A DNA stretch of 15,160 nt from an uncultured Selenomonas sp. (GTDB lineage Bacteria > Bacillota > Negativicutes > Selenomonadales > Selenomonadaceae): the NCBI GenBank assembly GCA_947097535.1, contig CAMURM010000007.1:1-15160 (forward strand), read 5' to 3'. This document shows positions 1-6,709 of this stretch, in pieces. The notes under the pieces are model-generated. The model was not told where the DNA came from, did no database searches, and saw only the letters and a program-made list of their open reading frames with translations. The position numbers and the translations under genes are program-made. Numbering within the stretch: the first letter of the stretch is position 1; every line of letters starts with the position of its first letter.

Positions 1-10
1 CCCCTCGTTT

Positions 11-46
11 GAAAACAAAAGAACCGACTCCAAACGGAGCCGGTCT
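11..46 (-). terminator. Rho-independent terminator of the cold-shock gene
   Basis: On the minus strand a 10-bp stem (two G-U pairs) with a GTTT loop is formed by bases 36-45 and 22-31. It is followed at once by the T-rich run CTTTTGTTTTC. It lies about 70 bases past the csp stop codon and in the right orientation, so it most likely ends the csp transcript and anything reading through from aroB. Confidence 0.85.
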
Positions 47-116
47 TTGCCAAACTTCAGAAAACGCGTGGTTCAATCAACGTTCTCTGAGGGAGCACGA
101 CATGCTTTCGCGCAAC

Positions 117-317
117 TTACGCCGTCTTCACGACATTGGAAGCCTGCGGGCCGCGTGCGCCTTCGACGATCTCGAATTCTACGCCCTGACCCTCAGCCAA
201 CGTCTTAAAGCCATCGCCCTGGATTGCAGAGAAATGGACAAAAACATCATCGCCGTCTTCCCTCTCGATGAAACCATAGCCCTTTTCTGCGCTGAACCAT
301 TTGACCTTACCAACCAT
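117..317 (-). CDS. csp: Cold-shock protein, CspA family
   Basis: This 66-aa single-domain OB-fold protein binds single-stranded RNA and DNA and acts as an RNA chaperone in the cytoplasm. The RNP1 motif KGYGFI is at residues 12-17 and RNP2 VFVHF at 25-29. The opening MVGKVKWF and the 66-residue length are normal for the family. The frame stays open 17 codons further upstream, but the ATG at 317 is chosen because AGGAGG lies 7 bases before it and the family begins there. The gene is monocistronic, with its own strong promoter (377-405) and terminator (11-46), and it follows aroB. Many paralogues exist in bacteria, so the exact symbol cannot be set. Whether it is cold-induced cannot be read from the sequence; the predicted leader of about 53 bases is shorter than the long leader of E. 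coli cspA. Confidence 0.97.
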   Translation of the reverse strand: MVGKVKWFSAEKGYGFIEREDGDDVFVHFSAIQGDGFKTLAEGQGVEFEIVEGARGPQASNVVKTA

Positions 318-376
318 AGTAATTCCTCCTGTTTCTTGGTGTGTTGCAGAACCGCGCCTGATACTCACGCAATTTC

Positions 377-405
377 ATTATAGACCCTGCCGCCTAATCT
401 GTCAA
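377..405 (-). promoter_or_regulatory. Consensus sigma-A promoter of csp
   Basis: Read on the minus strand, TTGACA (400-405) and TATAAT (377-382) are both perfect matches to the consensus and are separated by exactly 17 bases. The predicted start of transcription is near 370. That gives a leader of about 53 bases with a strong AGGAGG ribosome binding site (325-330). This predicts very high constitutive transcription of csp, independent of aroB. Confidence 0.9.
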
Positions 406-445
406 TCAAATAGGAAGAAATGATTGCGCTCAAGTCAAATGTTTT

Positions 446-1552
446 CTAATTTTCCAAGCAGCGTGCCATCGCCGCGCGCACAACATCTTCTGGCACATCG
501 CTGCGCACGCAGACCTTGCCGACCGCTTCCATGAGCACCCAGTTGACCTTGCCGTCGACGGTCTTCTTATCGTGGAAGATCGCCGCGTAGAGGCCGTCGA
601 CCGTGCAGCCCTGCGCACGGAGCGGCAGGCCGAGACGCTCGGTCAGATTATTCAGGCGCCGGACAGCTGCATCGTCGATCATGCCGAGCGCCTCGCTGAT
701 GTACGCCGCGCCCAGAGAGCCGATGGCGACGGCTTCGCCGTGGTTGTAGCGTGCGTAGTGCGTCTCCTTCTCGATGGCGTGGGCGATGGTGTGCCCGTAG
801 TTCAGGATGCGGCGCAGACCGCCTTCCTTCTCATCCTTGGAGACAACCGCCGCCTTGATCTCGCAGGAGCGCTCGACCATGAAGAGCGCCGCTGCTGGAG
901 AAAGCCAGAGTGCCTCCGCCGCATGCTTTTCGAGCCAGGAGAAGAAGTCGGCGTCATAGATGATGCCGTACTTGACGATCTCGCCGAGCCCCGTGCAGAT
1001 CTCGCGCTCGGGCAGGGTGGCGAACGAGGCGAGGTCGGCAAAGACGGCAGCCGGCTGGTAGAAGGCGCCGATGAGGTTCTTGCCGAGGCGATGGTTGACG
1101 GCGACCTTGCCGCCCACGCTTGAGTCGACCTGCGCGAGCAGACTCGTCGGCAGCTGCACGAAGGGCACGCCGCGCATGTAGGTCGCAGCGATGAAGCCCG
1201 CGAGGTCGCCGACGACGCCGCCGCCCAGGGCGAAGACGGGCGAGCGGCGATCCAGCCCGAGCTCGATGGCGCGCGTGAAGATTTCATCGGCGACGGCGAG
1301 CGACTTCGAGCTCTCGCCTGCCGGCACGAGGCAAAGCTCGGGCTTGAGCCCCGCCGCGCGCATCGCTTCTAAAGTCCTTTCGCCGTAGAGCTTCCCCACG
1401 TTCTCATCGGAGACGATGAGCGCCTTGTGTGAAAAAGGCTGCTCCTTTACGAAAGCGGTGAGCTCGGATTGAAGATTGCTGCCGAGAAAGATATCGTAGC
1501 TCGCCGCGCCGAGCTCCACGCGTACCTTATGCACATCACGCACGGAAAACAC
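446..1552 (-). CDS. aroB: 3-dehydroquinate synthase
   Basis: AroB converts DAHP to 3-dehydroquinate, the second step of the shikimate pathway, using NAD+ and a divalent metal in the cytoplasm. The 368-aa length is normal. The NAD-binding glycine run GGGVVGD is at residues 110-116, followed by the family signature LPTSLLAQVDSSVGGK (134-149). The expected metal ligands are Glu191, His254 and His271. Their spacing of 63 and 17 is, as I recall it, that of bacterial AroB enzymes. The start is a GTG at 1552 preceded by GAGGGAAG, and it overlaps the end of aroK by 17 bases, so translation is probably coupled. The stop is TAG. No clear terminator follows before the csp promoter; csp's terminator at 11-46 may serve both. 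It is the last gene of the aroC-aroK-aroB group. Confidence 0.98.
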   Translation of the reverse strand: MFSVRDVHKVRVELGAASYDIFLGSNLQSELTAFVKEQPFSHKALIVSDENVGKLYGERTLEAMRAAGLKPELCLVPAGESSKSLAVADEIFTRAIELGLDRRSPVFALGGGVVGDLAGFIAATYMRGVPFVQLPTSLLAQVDSSVGGKVAVNHRLGKNLIGAFYQPAAVFADLASFATLPEREICTGLGEIVKYGIIYDADFFSWLEKHAAEALWLSPAAALFMVERSCEIKAAVVSKDEKEGGLRRILNYGHTIAHAIEKETHYARYNHGEAVAIGSLGAAYISEALGMIDDAAVRRLNNLTERLGLPLRAQGCTVDGLYAAIFHDKKTVDGKVNWVLMEAVGKVCVRSDVPEDVVRAAMARCLEN

Positions 1553-2066
1553 CTTCCCTCTTCAAATAGCCTATGATGTCGTCGACCACCTGCAGCGGCG
1601 AAAGCTCGCTCGTGTCAACGCTGTAGTCCGCGACCTCGTAGAGTGCGCGGCGCTCCGCCATCAAATCCTCGACGGCGCGGCGACGGTCACCCGCGTCCTT
1701 TCGGTCGAGCACGGGGCGGTCGCCCACATGCGCCGTGCGCGCGAGCACCGCGTCGACCGTCGCCGTGAGGCAGACGATCGCGCCGTTCTTCTTGAGCTCC
1801 GCCACATTCGCCGCGTCCTTGACCGTGCCGCCGCCCGTTGAGATCACGAGCCCGCGCCGCGCCGCCATGCGCCTGACCATAGCCTTTTCCATAGTGCGGA
1901 AGGCAGCTTCGCCCTCGGCAGCGAATATCTCGGAGATCGAGCGCCCCGCCTCCTCTTCGATCTTGGCGTCGAGGTCAACGAACGCCCTGCCGAGGCGCTG
2001 CGCGAGGATGCGTCCCGTGCTCGTCTTGCCCGTGCCCATGAAGCCGATCAATACGACGTTCTTCAT
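1536..2066 (-). CDS. aroK: Shikimate kinase
   Basis: AroK phosphorylates shikimate to shikimate 3-phosphate with ATP. The 176-aa protein is a complete single-domain P-loop kinase. The Walker A motif GFMGTGKT is at residues 8-15, the shikimate-binding DLD at 31-33, the STGGG loop at 76-80, the lid segment GDRPVL at 115-120 and the adenine-region RRALY at 139-143. Its ATG lies one base past the aroC stop codon, and AGGAGG inside the end of aroC serves as its ribosome binding site. Its own end overlaps aroB by 17 bases. The aroK-aroB adjacency is widely conserved in bacteria and often sits beside pilus assembly genes, as it does here. Confidence 0.97.
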   Translation of the reverse strand: MKNVVLIGFMGTGKTSTGRILAQRLGRAFVDLDAKIEEEAGRSISEIFAAEGEAAFRTMEKAMVRRMAARRGLVISTGGGTVKDAANVAELKKNGAIVCLTATVDAVLARTAHVGDRPVLDRKDAGDRRRAVEDLMAERRALYEVADYSVDTSELSPLQVVDDIIGYLKREGVFRA

Positions 2067-2067
2067 C

Positions 2068-3222
2068 TCACGCCTCCTCGCAGCGCTTCTTGTACGCCTC
2101 GATCGAGACCTTCATGTCGCGCATATTGTCGCTGTCGAACTTCTCGACGAGCGCCTCGGCGAGCACGATGGCCGCCATCGCCTCGCCGACGACGGAGGCG
2201 GCGGCGACGGCGCAGACGTCGCTGCGCTCCTTCGATGCGAGCACGGGCGCCTTCGTCGCGACGTCGACGGAATGAAGCGGCTTCATCAAGGTCGGAATCG
2301 GCTTCATGACGGCGCGCACGACGATGTCCTCGCCGTTCGTCATGCCGCCCTCAAGGCCGCCCGCGCGGTTCGTTTTGCGATATACGCGGCTACGCTCATC
2401 CGCGAACATCTCGTCGTGCGCCTCGCTGCCGGGGAGCGCTGCGTAGCCGAAGCCCGCGCCGATCTCCACGCCCTTGATCGCCTGGATCGACATCATGGCG
2501 GCGGCGAGGCGCGCGTCGAGGCGCCTGTCCCACTGGATGTGACTGCCGAGCCCGAGCGGCGCGCCGCCGACGCGCACCTCGAAGATGCCGCCGAGCGTAT
2601 CGCCCGCCTCCTTCGCCGCGCGAATCCGCTCCTTCATGCGCTCCTCCGCCTCGCTGTCGTAGCAGTTGAGCTCCGACACCGCCCTGTGCGCCGCGCCCGT
2701 CTCGCGCTTCGTCGCATCGACGCAGACGCCGCCGATGTCGAGCACGGCGGACTCAACCGTGATATTGAGCGCGCGCAGAAGCTCCTTTGCGACGGCGCCG
2801 ACGGCGACGCGCATCGCCGTCTCCCTGGCGCTCGCACGCTCCAAGATGTCGCGGATGTCCGCGCGGTCATACTTCTTGATGCCCGTGAGATCGGCATGAC
2901 CGGGGCGCGCCGCCGTGACCCGCTCGCCGTGCGGCTCGCCGAACGCCGCCATGCGCTCGTGCCAGTTCTGCCAATCGCGGTTTTCGACGCAAAGCGTGAT
3001 CGGCGAACCGAGCGTCTCGCCGAAGCGCACACCCGACAGGATCTTCACCGTATCCGTCTCGATCTTCATGCGCCCGCCGCGTCCGTAGCCCTGCTGACGC
3101 CTCGCCAGATCACGGTTGATCTTTTCCAAATCGAGCGAAAGCCCCGCCGGAATCCCTTCCAAAATGGCAGTCAGCGAAGGTCCGTGCGACTCGCCCGCCG
3201 TCAAAAAACGCAATGCAGCCAT
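2068..3222 (-). CDS. aroC: Chorismate synthase
   Basis: AroC removes phosphate from EPSP to give chorismate, using reduced FMN as cofactor. The 384-aa length fits. Family signatures are GESHG (10-14), RRQQGYGRGGRM (41-52), RPGHADLTG (106-114), ERASARETAMR (128-138), GGLEGGMTNG (288-297) and MKPIPTL (306-312). The ATG at 3222 is preferred because it has GGGA at suitable spacing and chorismate synthases begin close to the LRFLTAGESHG block. A TTG 18 bases upstream (3240) is in frame and possible. It is the first gene of the aroC-aroK-aroB cluster. It follows a 178-base spacer after pilO that carries two palindromes, so it may be transcribed separately from the pilus operon. Confidence 0.97.
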   Translation of the reverse strand: MAALRFLTAGESHGPSLTAILEGIPAGLSLDLEKINRDLARRQQGYGRGGRMKIETDTVKILSGVRFGETLGSPITLCVENRDWQNWHERMAAFGEPHGERVTAARPGHADLTGIKKYDRADIRDILERASARETAMRVAVGAVAKELLRALNITVESAVLDIGGVCVDATKRETGAAHRAVSELNCYDSEAEERMKERIRAAKEAGDTLGGIFEVRVGGAPLGLGSHIQWDRRLDARLAAAMMSIQAIKGVEIGAGFGYAALPGSEAHDEMFADERSRVYRKTNRAGGLEGGMTNGEDIVVRAVMKPIPTLMKPLHSVDVATKAPVLASKERSDVCAVAAASVVGEAMAAIVLAEALVEKFDSDNMRDMKVSIEAYKKRCEEA

Positions 3223-3253
3223 ATCATTTCCCACTTTCAAAAATATACGGAAG

Positions 3254-3299
3254 CACGGATAAATGCAGCGCCGACTCTTGACGCACTTCTTTATCCGTG
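3254..3299 (-). repeat. Inverted repeat in the aroC leader
   Basis: The 10-bp arms CACGGATAAA (3254-3263) and TTTATCCGTG (3290-3299) are perfectly complementary, with a 26-base loop. On the minus strand the hairpin ends about 30 bases before the aroC start and is followed by CTTCCGTATATTTTT. It could therefore act as an attenuator or be a remnant of a dispersed element. The end-proximal arm with its flank (3249-3264) recurs as a 16-base match at 14418-14433. Confidence 0.65.
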
Positions 3300-3339
3300 T
3301 CCCTGAAATGTTTCACCTTTCCTAGTCTACAATAGAAAG

Positions 3340-3379
3340 CGTCCCCTGTGCAACCCCCAAAAGCGCTGCACAGGGGACG
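3340..3379. repeat. REP-like palindromic element / possible pilus-operon terminator
   Basis: CGTCCCCTGTGCA (3340-3352) and TGCACAGGGGACG (3367-3379) form a perfect 13-bp stem with a 14-base loop. It lies just past the pilO stop codon, where an operon terminator is expected. The following minus-strand sequence CTTTCTATTG is only weakly T-rich, so it is not a textbook rho-independent terminator. The GTCCCCTGTGCA arms resemble dispersed REP-like palindromes in Firmicutes, from my general recollection. A genome-wide count would decide. Confidence 0.75.
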
Positions 3380-3400
3380 TTCATGTTTCCCACGGACTCT

Positions 3401-3916
3401 TCAAGCCTCTTCAGCAAAGATCGAAAGCCGCATCTTCACATGCAGCCTGCCGTCATCGCTTTGAATCTCCGCACTTTCCACACGGACGAAGCGCTCGCTT
3501 CTTTCCAGTTCTTTCAAAAATGCGAGCAGATGAAAGTAATCGCCGTCAAGCTCCACGTCGAGCGGCAGGCGAACGATGCCGCCCGCCTGCTCCGCCTGTC
3601 CGGGCACGACGGCAGCAAGCGTCAGCTGCTGATGCTGCGCCTCGCGCTCCAAAAGTGCGAGGAAGTCGCCCTGCCCCAGCGTTTTCGGCAAGCGCTTCGC
3701 GAGAGCGGCGCTGCGTGCGGCAAGCGCTTCGCTTTGCGCCGTGCCGCCCTGCGCGTTCATGAAGTTCTGCACGGCGACGAGCGCCTCACGCTCCTGCGCC
3801 ACCGCTTCTTCGAGCCTTGCGATCTCCGCACGCTGCGGCACATAGCAAAGCTGGAAGAAGGCTGCGCCGAGCAGCGCGGATATAAAAATCACGAATAAAA
3901 GCAACCTCGATGGCAT
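3401..3916 (-). CDS. pilO: Type IV pilus inner-membrane alignment protein PilO-like
   Basis: This 171-aa bitopic membrane protein has a short cytoplasmic N-terminus and one transmembrane helix at about 5-25. An Ala/Glu-rich coiled-coil segment (about 28-52) and an alpha/beta periplasmic domain (about 85-171) complete the PilO pattern. PilO pairs with PilN in the inner-membrane alignment complex linking the platform and ATPases to the outer envelope. The stretch GGIVRLPLDVELDGDYFHLLAFLKELE is typical of PilO/GspM-fold domains and gives the main support; overall similarity is weak. The ATG has AAGGAG 9 bases upstream. It is the last pilus gene, 78 bases after the PilM-PilN fusion, and a palindrome follows it. 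No pilP or pilQ comes next, although these usually follow pilO. Confidence 0.8.
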   Translation of the reverse strand: MPSRLLLFVIFISALLGAAFFQLCYVPQRAEIARLEEAVAQEREALVAVQNFMNAQGGTAQSEALAARSAALAKRLPKTLGQGDFLALLEREAQHQQLTLAAVVPGQAEQAGGIVRLPLDVELDGDYFHLLAFLKELERSERFVRVESAEIQSDDGRLHVKMRLSIFAEEA

Positions 3917-3946
3917 CGCATTCTCCTTCGGGAAGCAGCTAAACTC

Positions 3947-3976
3947 AGCCCCCCATCTTCACCCATCCGGGGGACT
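3947..3976 (-). repeat. Small stem-loop between the pilMN fusion gene and pilO
   Basis: On the minus strand AGTCCCCC (3969-3976) pairs with GGGGGGCT (3947-3954), 8 bp including one G-U pair, around a 14-base loop. No T-tract follows. In the 78-base gap inside the pilus operon it could set mRNA stability or partial termination, lowering pilO output, but it could also be chance in GC-rich DNA. Confidence 0.45.
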
Positions 3977-3994
3977 TCATTTATTTGTGACTCC

Positions 3995-5230
3995 CTAAAT
4001 CTTCAGTTCCAGCCAGAAATAAATGAGCGCCCTGCCCGCGCCTTCCTGCCTTCGCTCCGACTTTTTCAGCAGCGGACTCGCCGTGAAGAACGCCTTGTCC
4101 TCTTCCAGTGCGCGGACGAAATTCGCCAAAGCGTCGTAGCTCGTCGCCGCACCTTCCAGCTCGACCGCATGGCTATCGACGACGCGCAGCCCGCGAATCC
4201 AGGCTCCCTCGACCGTGCGTGTGCCGAAGTGCACGAGCAGGCTGCGGCAGGGCAGCGCGCCCTTCGACAGGGAAGCGAGCTGCCGCTCCTTCGCAGCGGC
4301 ACGCCCGGCCTCCTGCGACGCAAGCTCCATGCGCTGCCTTTCGGCAGAAAGAAGCAGCATCTCCTGCGCGATCGCCTGCTCCTCTTCCTGCAGCACATGG
4401 AGCTGCCAGGCGTTCCACGAGTAGACGGACGCCATGCACAGGAAGCACACGGCGGCAAAGACGGCAAGCAGCCTGCCGCGCGCCCAGGTCGAGGGGCGCA
4501 TTGTCTGCGGCAAAAGCTCGATCTGCTTAGCAGACGAAGCAAGAAGCCCCTGCGCCGCCCAAAGGGCGCGGCTCTCTCTGTCCTCTGGCGCAATCCCCCT
4601 CGCAAAAGACATGCCATCTGCAGCAAACGCTGCTGCATCTTCCTGCACCGCGTCCGTTACTGCCTCTTCCTGCCACTCGTCCGCTGCCGCCTCCGTCGGC
4701 AACACAGCCGTCGGCAGAAAAGCGAGCGAGGCAAAACACAGCCCCGCCTCGTCGAAGGCACGGTGAATCTCCTGCGCCTTCCCGCGCGGCAGAGCCACCA
4801 GCAAGACCTCCCTCCCATCGAGCCTCTGGAAGTCCATGCTATAGGCATCTTCCGCCTCGGCGGCAGGCAGGCTCGCGAGCAAATCCCAGCGCACGGCCTC
4901 CTTCAGTTCCTTGTCCGACAAAGGCGGAAATTCCTTGCGATAGAAGAAGACCTGCTCTTCGGGCAGGGAGACGGCGATGCGCGCCTTTTCCCAGCCGCGC
5001 TTGGCGAGTGCGAGCTTGACGGCGCCCGCCGCCTCCTGCCAAAACGAAGCTTCCTCTGCCGCCTGCGGCAGAGGAAGCTGCAGCGTCTCCGCCAGGCGCC
5101 ACGATGCCGCCGCTCTTTCCAGACATACGAGATGAAGGACTCGCTCTTCCGGCGCGATTCCCACTGCCAGCGTCCAGGACTCGCGCAGCGGCGCGCAGAT
5201 CTTTTCCAACGCCTCTTGCAAAGACCGCAC
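3995..5230 (-). CDS. pilN: PilM-PilN fusion protein (GspL-like architecture)
   Basis: This 411-aa protein joins two type IV pilus assembly parts that are usually separate. Residues about 18-235 resemble the cytoplasmic actin-like PilM/HofM fold, including the EEQVFFYRKEFPPLSDKELK block (91-110). The motif IELLP (237-241) matches the INLLP peptide at the N-terminus of PilN that docks into PilM. One transmembrane helix follows (about 253-273), then a coiled coil (about 275-320) and a PilN-like periplasmic domain (about 325-411) ending in FWLELKI. The order cytoplasmic domain-helix-periplasmic domain is that of GspL in type II secretion. The PilM part is shorter than a full PilM (about 350 aa). 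The GTG at 5230 is taken as the start, but a TTG at 5221 has a better spaced ribosome binding site. The gene lies 6 bases after the PilX-like gene and precedes pilO. Confidence 0.82.
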   Translation of the reverse strand: MRSLQEALEKICAPLRESWTLAVGIAPEERVLHLVCLERAAASWRLAETLQLPLPQAAEEASFWQEAAGAVKLALAKRGWEKARIAVSLPEEQVFFYRKEFPPLSDKELKEAVRWDLLASLPAAEAEDAYSMDFQRLDGREVLLVALPRGKAQEIHRAFDEAGLCFASLAFLPTAVLPTEAAADEWQEEAVTDAVQEDAAAFAADGMSFARGIAPEDRESRALWAAQGLLASSAKQIELLPQTMRPSTWARGRLLAVFAAVCFLCMASVYSWNAWQLHVLQEEEQAIAQEMLLLSAERQRMELASQEAGRAAAKERQLASLSKGALPCRSLLVHFGTRTVEGAWIRGLRVVDSHAVELEGAATSYDALANFVRALEEDKAFFTASPLLKKSERRQEGAGRALIYFWLELKI

Positions 5231-5236
5231 CTCCCC
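5226..5236 (-). promoter_or_regulatory. Ribosome binding site that leaves the pilMN start ambiguous
   Basis: The minus-strand run GGGGAGGTG overlaps the GTG used as start (5228-5230), leaving no spacer between the Shine-Dalgarno sequence and that codon. The next in-frame TTG (5219-5221) lies 6-7 bases past GGAGGTG, which is optimal spacing. The true start may therefore be three codons shorter. Confidence 0.5.
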
Positions 5237-5728
5237 TCACTTCTCCCAACGAAGAAAGAGCAGCCGCCCTTCCCTGTAAATGTAGATTGCCGCCGCATGC
5301 GCGCACCTGCCGGACGGTTCTGCCGTCTCCTGCAAGCTGCTCTTTTCTTCCGACGGTTGCCAGCTCTCTGCCTCCAGTCGATATGCCGGCTCTTCTCCCG
5401 CGTTCTCTTTTACCTCGCGCGCGGGAATATAGCTGCCTTTCACACGATAGCATACGTCATTTCCCGGCATACAGTCGGCAAGAATCAGCAGTTCCTTCTC
5501 CGCATGCTGCAGGCGCCGCTGCAAGTCTTCATCCCGTTCGAGCTGAGCCGCCGCACGCTGCACGGCGCTTCGCGAGGCTTCCAACAGGCGCGCCGTCTGC
5601 ACCGCCTCGCGCGCGGCGAGGCGATTGTGCCCCGAGAGCTGCAGCAGAGCCGCCGCGCCGATGAGCAGCAGCGAGACGGCGGCGAGCGCCACGGCAGACG
5701 CCATGCCGCTTTCATCGAGCCTTGCCAT
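5237..5728 (-). CDS. PilX/GspK-like minor pilin
   Basis: This 163-aa protein has a short leader ending in Gly8 (MARLDESG), then a hydrophobic helix MASAVALAAVSLLLIGAA (about 9-28), as in prepilins of the PilX/GspK type. Position +5 after the presumed cleavage site is Val rather than Glu; GspK, which caps the type II pseudopilus, also lacks this Glu. The rest is an extracytoplasmic domain with two cysteines (in DCMPGNDVCY, about residues 86-94) that may form a disulphide, and one more near the C-terminus (GRCAH). The ATG at 5728 with AGGGGGGG upstream is preferred; a TTG at 5749 would overlap the previous stop as TTGA. Assignment rests mainly on position, as fourth in a fimT-pilV-pilW-pilX order. 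Confidence 0.65.
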   Translation of the reverse strand: MARLDESGMASAVALAAVSLLLIGAAALLQLSGHNRLAAREAVQTARLLEASRSAVQRAAAQLERDEDLQRRLQHAEKELLILADCMPGNDVCYRVKGSYIPAREVKENAGEEPAYRLEAESWQPSEEKSSLQETAEPSGRCAHAAAIYIYREGRLLFLRWEK

Positions 5729-5745
5729 AGCGACGCCCCCCCTCT

Positions 5746-6351
5746 TCAATGCTCTTCCCGCGACGTGCAGACGGCGGTGGAAAAGGTCACGCGCTTCTTC
5801 GTGCGCCGATTCTCCGCGTCCAAACGCAAGTGAAGCAGCCCGTCTCTATCTATATCACACTGAAAATCGACGACGGCGAGGCTGCCGAAGACATTCCTGC
5901 CGCCCGTCATGGGCTGCGGCGAGGAATAGCCATAGGGGCCGCCCGACACCTTCTTGCTGATGTAGGGCGGCTGGCTGGCTTTTCCTTCGCGCAGCACATA
6001 GTCGACCGTGCATTTCTCGCCCTTGATGTACTTCTCGATATGAAGCTCATGTAAATCAGGCGTCTCGACATGCGTCGCCGTACCCGCATCCTGCGCCATG
6101 CGCGAGAGTGTCAGCCGCATCTCCTGCTGCAGCTCCCAATCGCTCATGAGCACGATGCCGCTGCGCAGGAAGAGGAGCCAGATCGCGAAAAGGCTGATGA
6201 GCAGCATGAGGTAGACGGGCAGGCTCGCCAGAAGCTCCAACAGTAGGGAGCCGTCCTCATCGGCAAGGGCAGCTGTCCGATTCCCCCCGCACGTTTTCCG
6301 CCAAAGCGTCAAAGCCTTACGGTCGGCCGCCAAGATGCACCACCCTCTCAA
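5746..6351 (-). CDS. PilW-like minor pilin
   Basis: This is a 201-aa prepilin with a long leader. The cleavage site is DEDG|SLLLE (Gly34 | Ser35), and Glu39 is the conserved Glu at +5. A hydrophobic helix about 35-63 follows, and then a soluble domain of about 140 residues, within the PilW size range. PilW works with PilV, PilX and FimT/U in the complex that primes pilus assembly at the tip. The start is a TTG at 6351 with GAGGAG 7 bases before it; the gene overlaps the end of the PilV-like gene by 35 bases. Internal TTG codons (6333, 6309) would give shorter leaders. It carries a tract SGGPYGYSSPQPMTGGRN around residues 136-153 that is probably a surface loop. Confidence 0.7.
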   Translation of the reverse strand: MRGWCILAADRKALTLWRKTCGGNRTAALADEDGSLLLELLASLPVYLMLLISLFAIWLLFLRSGIVLMSDWELQQEMRLTLSRMAQDAGTATHVETPDLHELHIEKYIKGEKCTVDYVLREGKASQPPYISKKVSGGPYGYSSPQPMTGGRNVFGSLAVVDFQCDIDRDGLLHLRLDAENRRTKKRVTFSTAVCTSREEH

Positions 6352-6709
6352 GGGAAAGCTCCTCTTCCTTCCCCTTCTCCTGCCATCGCACGCGCACGCT
6401 CAGATTCCAGAGAGAATCTACCACAGGGTTTGAAGCAGGCGCCAACGTAAACGTCCTGCCGTTTTCCTCCACCTCATGCAGTGTGCCGCTCAAAGCCCCG
6501 GCGCCACGGCTGCGCAGCTGACTCTCCATCAGAGCCAGCTCGCCTTCCGCGAGGAAGAGCGCGCTCGTTTCCGCCTCGCTGCGCTCCAACATCTCTGCAG
6601 AACGATCCAAAGCCGCGAGTGCCACGACGGCCACGAGGAGCAAGAACGCAAGCATTGCCGCCTCCGCCGTCAGACAGCCGCCTTCGCCCAAACTTCGCCG
6701 CTTCATCAT
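6317..6709 (-). CDS. pilV: PilV-like minor pilin
   Basis: This 130-aa prepilin has the cleavage site GEGG|CLTAE (Gly11 | Cys12) with Glu16 at the +5 position. The hydrophobic helix AAMLAFLLLVAVVALAAL follows. PilV-type minor pilins join the tip-priming complex of type IV pili. The helix continues into an amphipathic Glu/Ala-rich segment, then a short beta-rich domain (SLWNLSVRVRWQEKG), which is the usual PilV/GspI layout. The ATG at 6709 overlaps the stop of the upstream FimT-like gene as ATGATGA, so translation is likely coupled. The 3' end overlaps the PilW-like gene by 35 bases. Cys at +1 instead of Phe or Met is uncommon but tolerated at this site in minor pilins. Confidence 0.7.
   Translation of the reverse strand: MMKRRSLGEGGCLTAEAAMLAFLLLVAVVALAALDRSAEMLERSEAETSALFLAEGELALMESQLRSRGAGALSGTLHEVEENGRTFTLAPASNPVVDSLWNLSVRVRWQEKGKEEELSLERVVHLGGRP

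Larger units (their letters stand above)
3223..3400. other. Intergenic region between pilO and aroC
   Basis: This 178-base spacer is the longest gap in the window. It holds a 13-bp perfect palindromic hairpin (3340-3379) and a second 10-bp inverted repeat (3254-3299), both listed separately. I see no convincing sigma-A promoter for aroC. A TATATT sits 17 bases past a poor -35 near the end of the spacer, and TTGCAC with a weak -10 overlaps the hairpin, but neither is persuasive. Transcription of aroCKB may therefore come partly from the pilus operon. Confidence 0.6.

Noticed and set aside
1735..3306. Long open frame of 523 codons on the plus strand opposite aroC and aroK
   Set aside because: It lies antisense to two clear enzymes, is rich in Arg, Ala and His, and has no family signature. 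It is the usual shadow of GC-rich coding DNA.
4169..5833. Open frame of 554 codons on the plus strand opposite the pilMN and PilX-like genes
   Set aside because: Low-complexity Arg/Leu/Gln-rich composition, antisense to supported genes, and no ribosome binding site of note.
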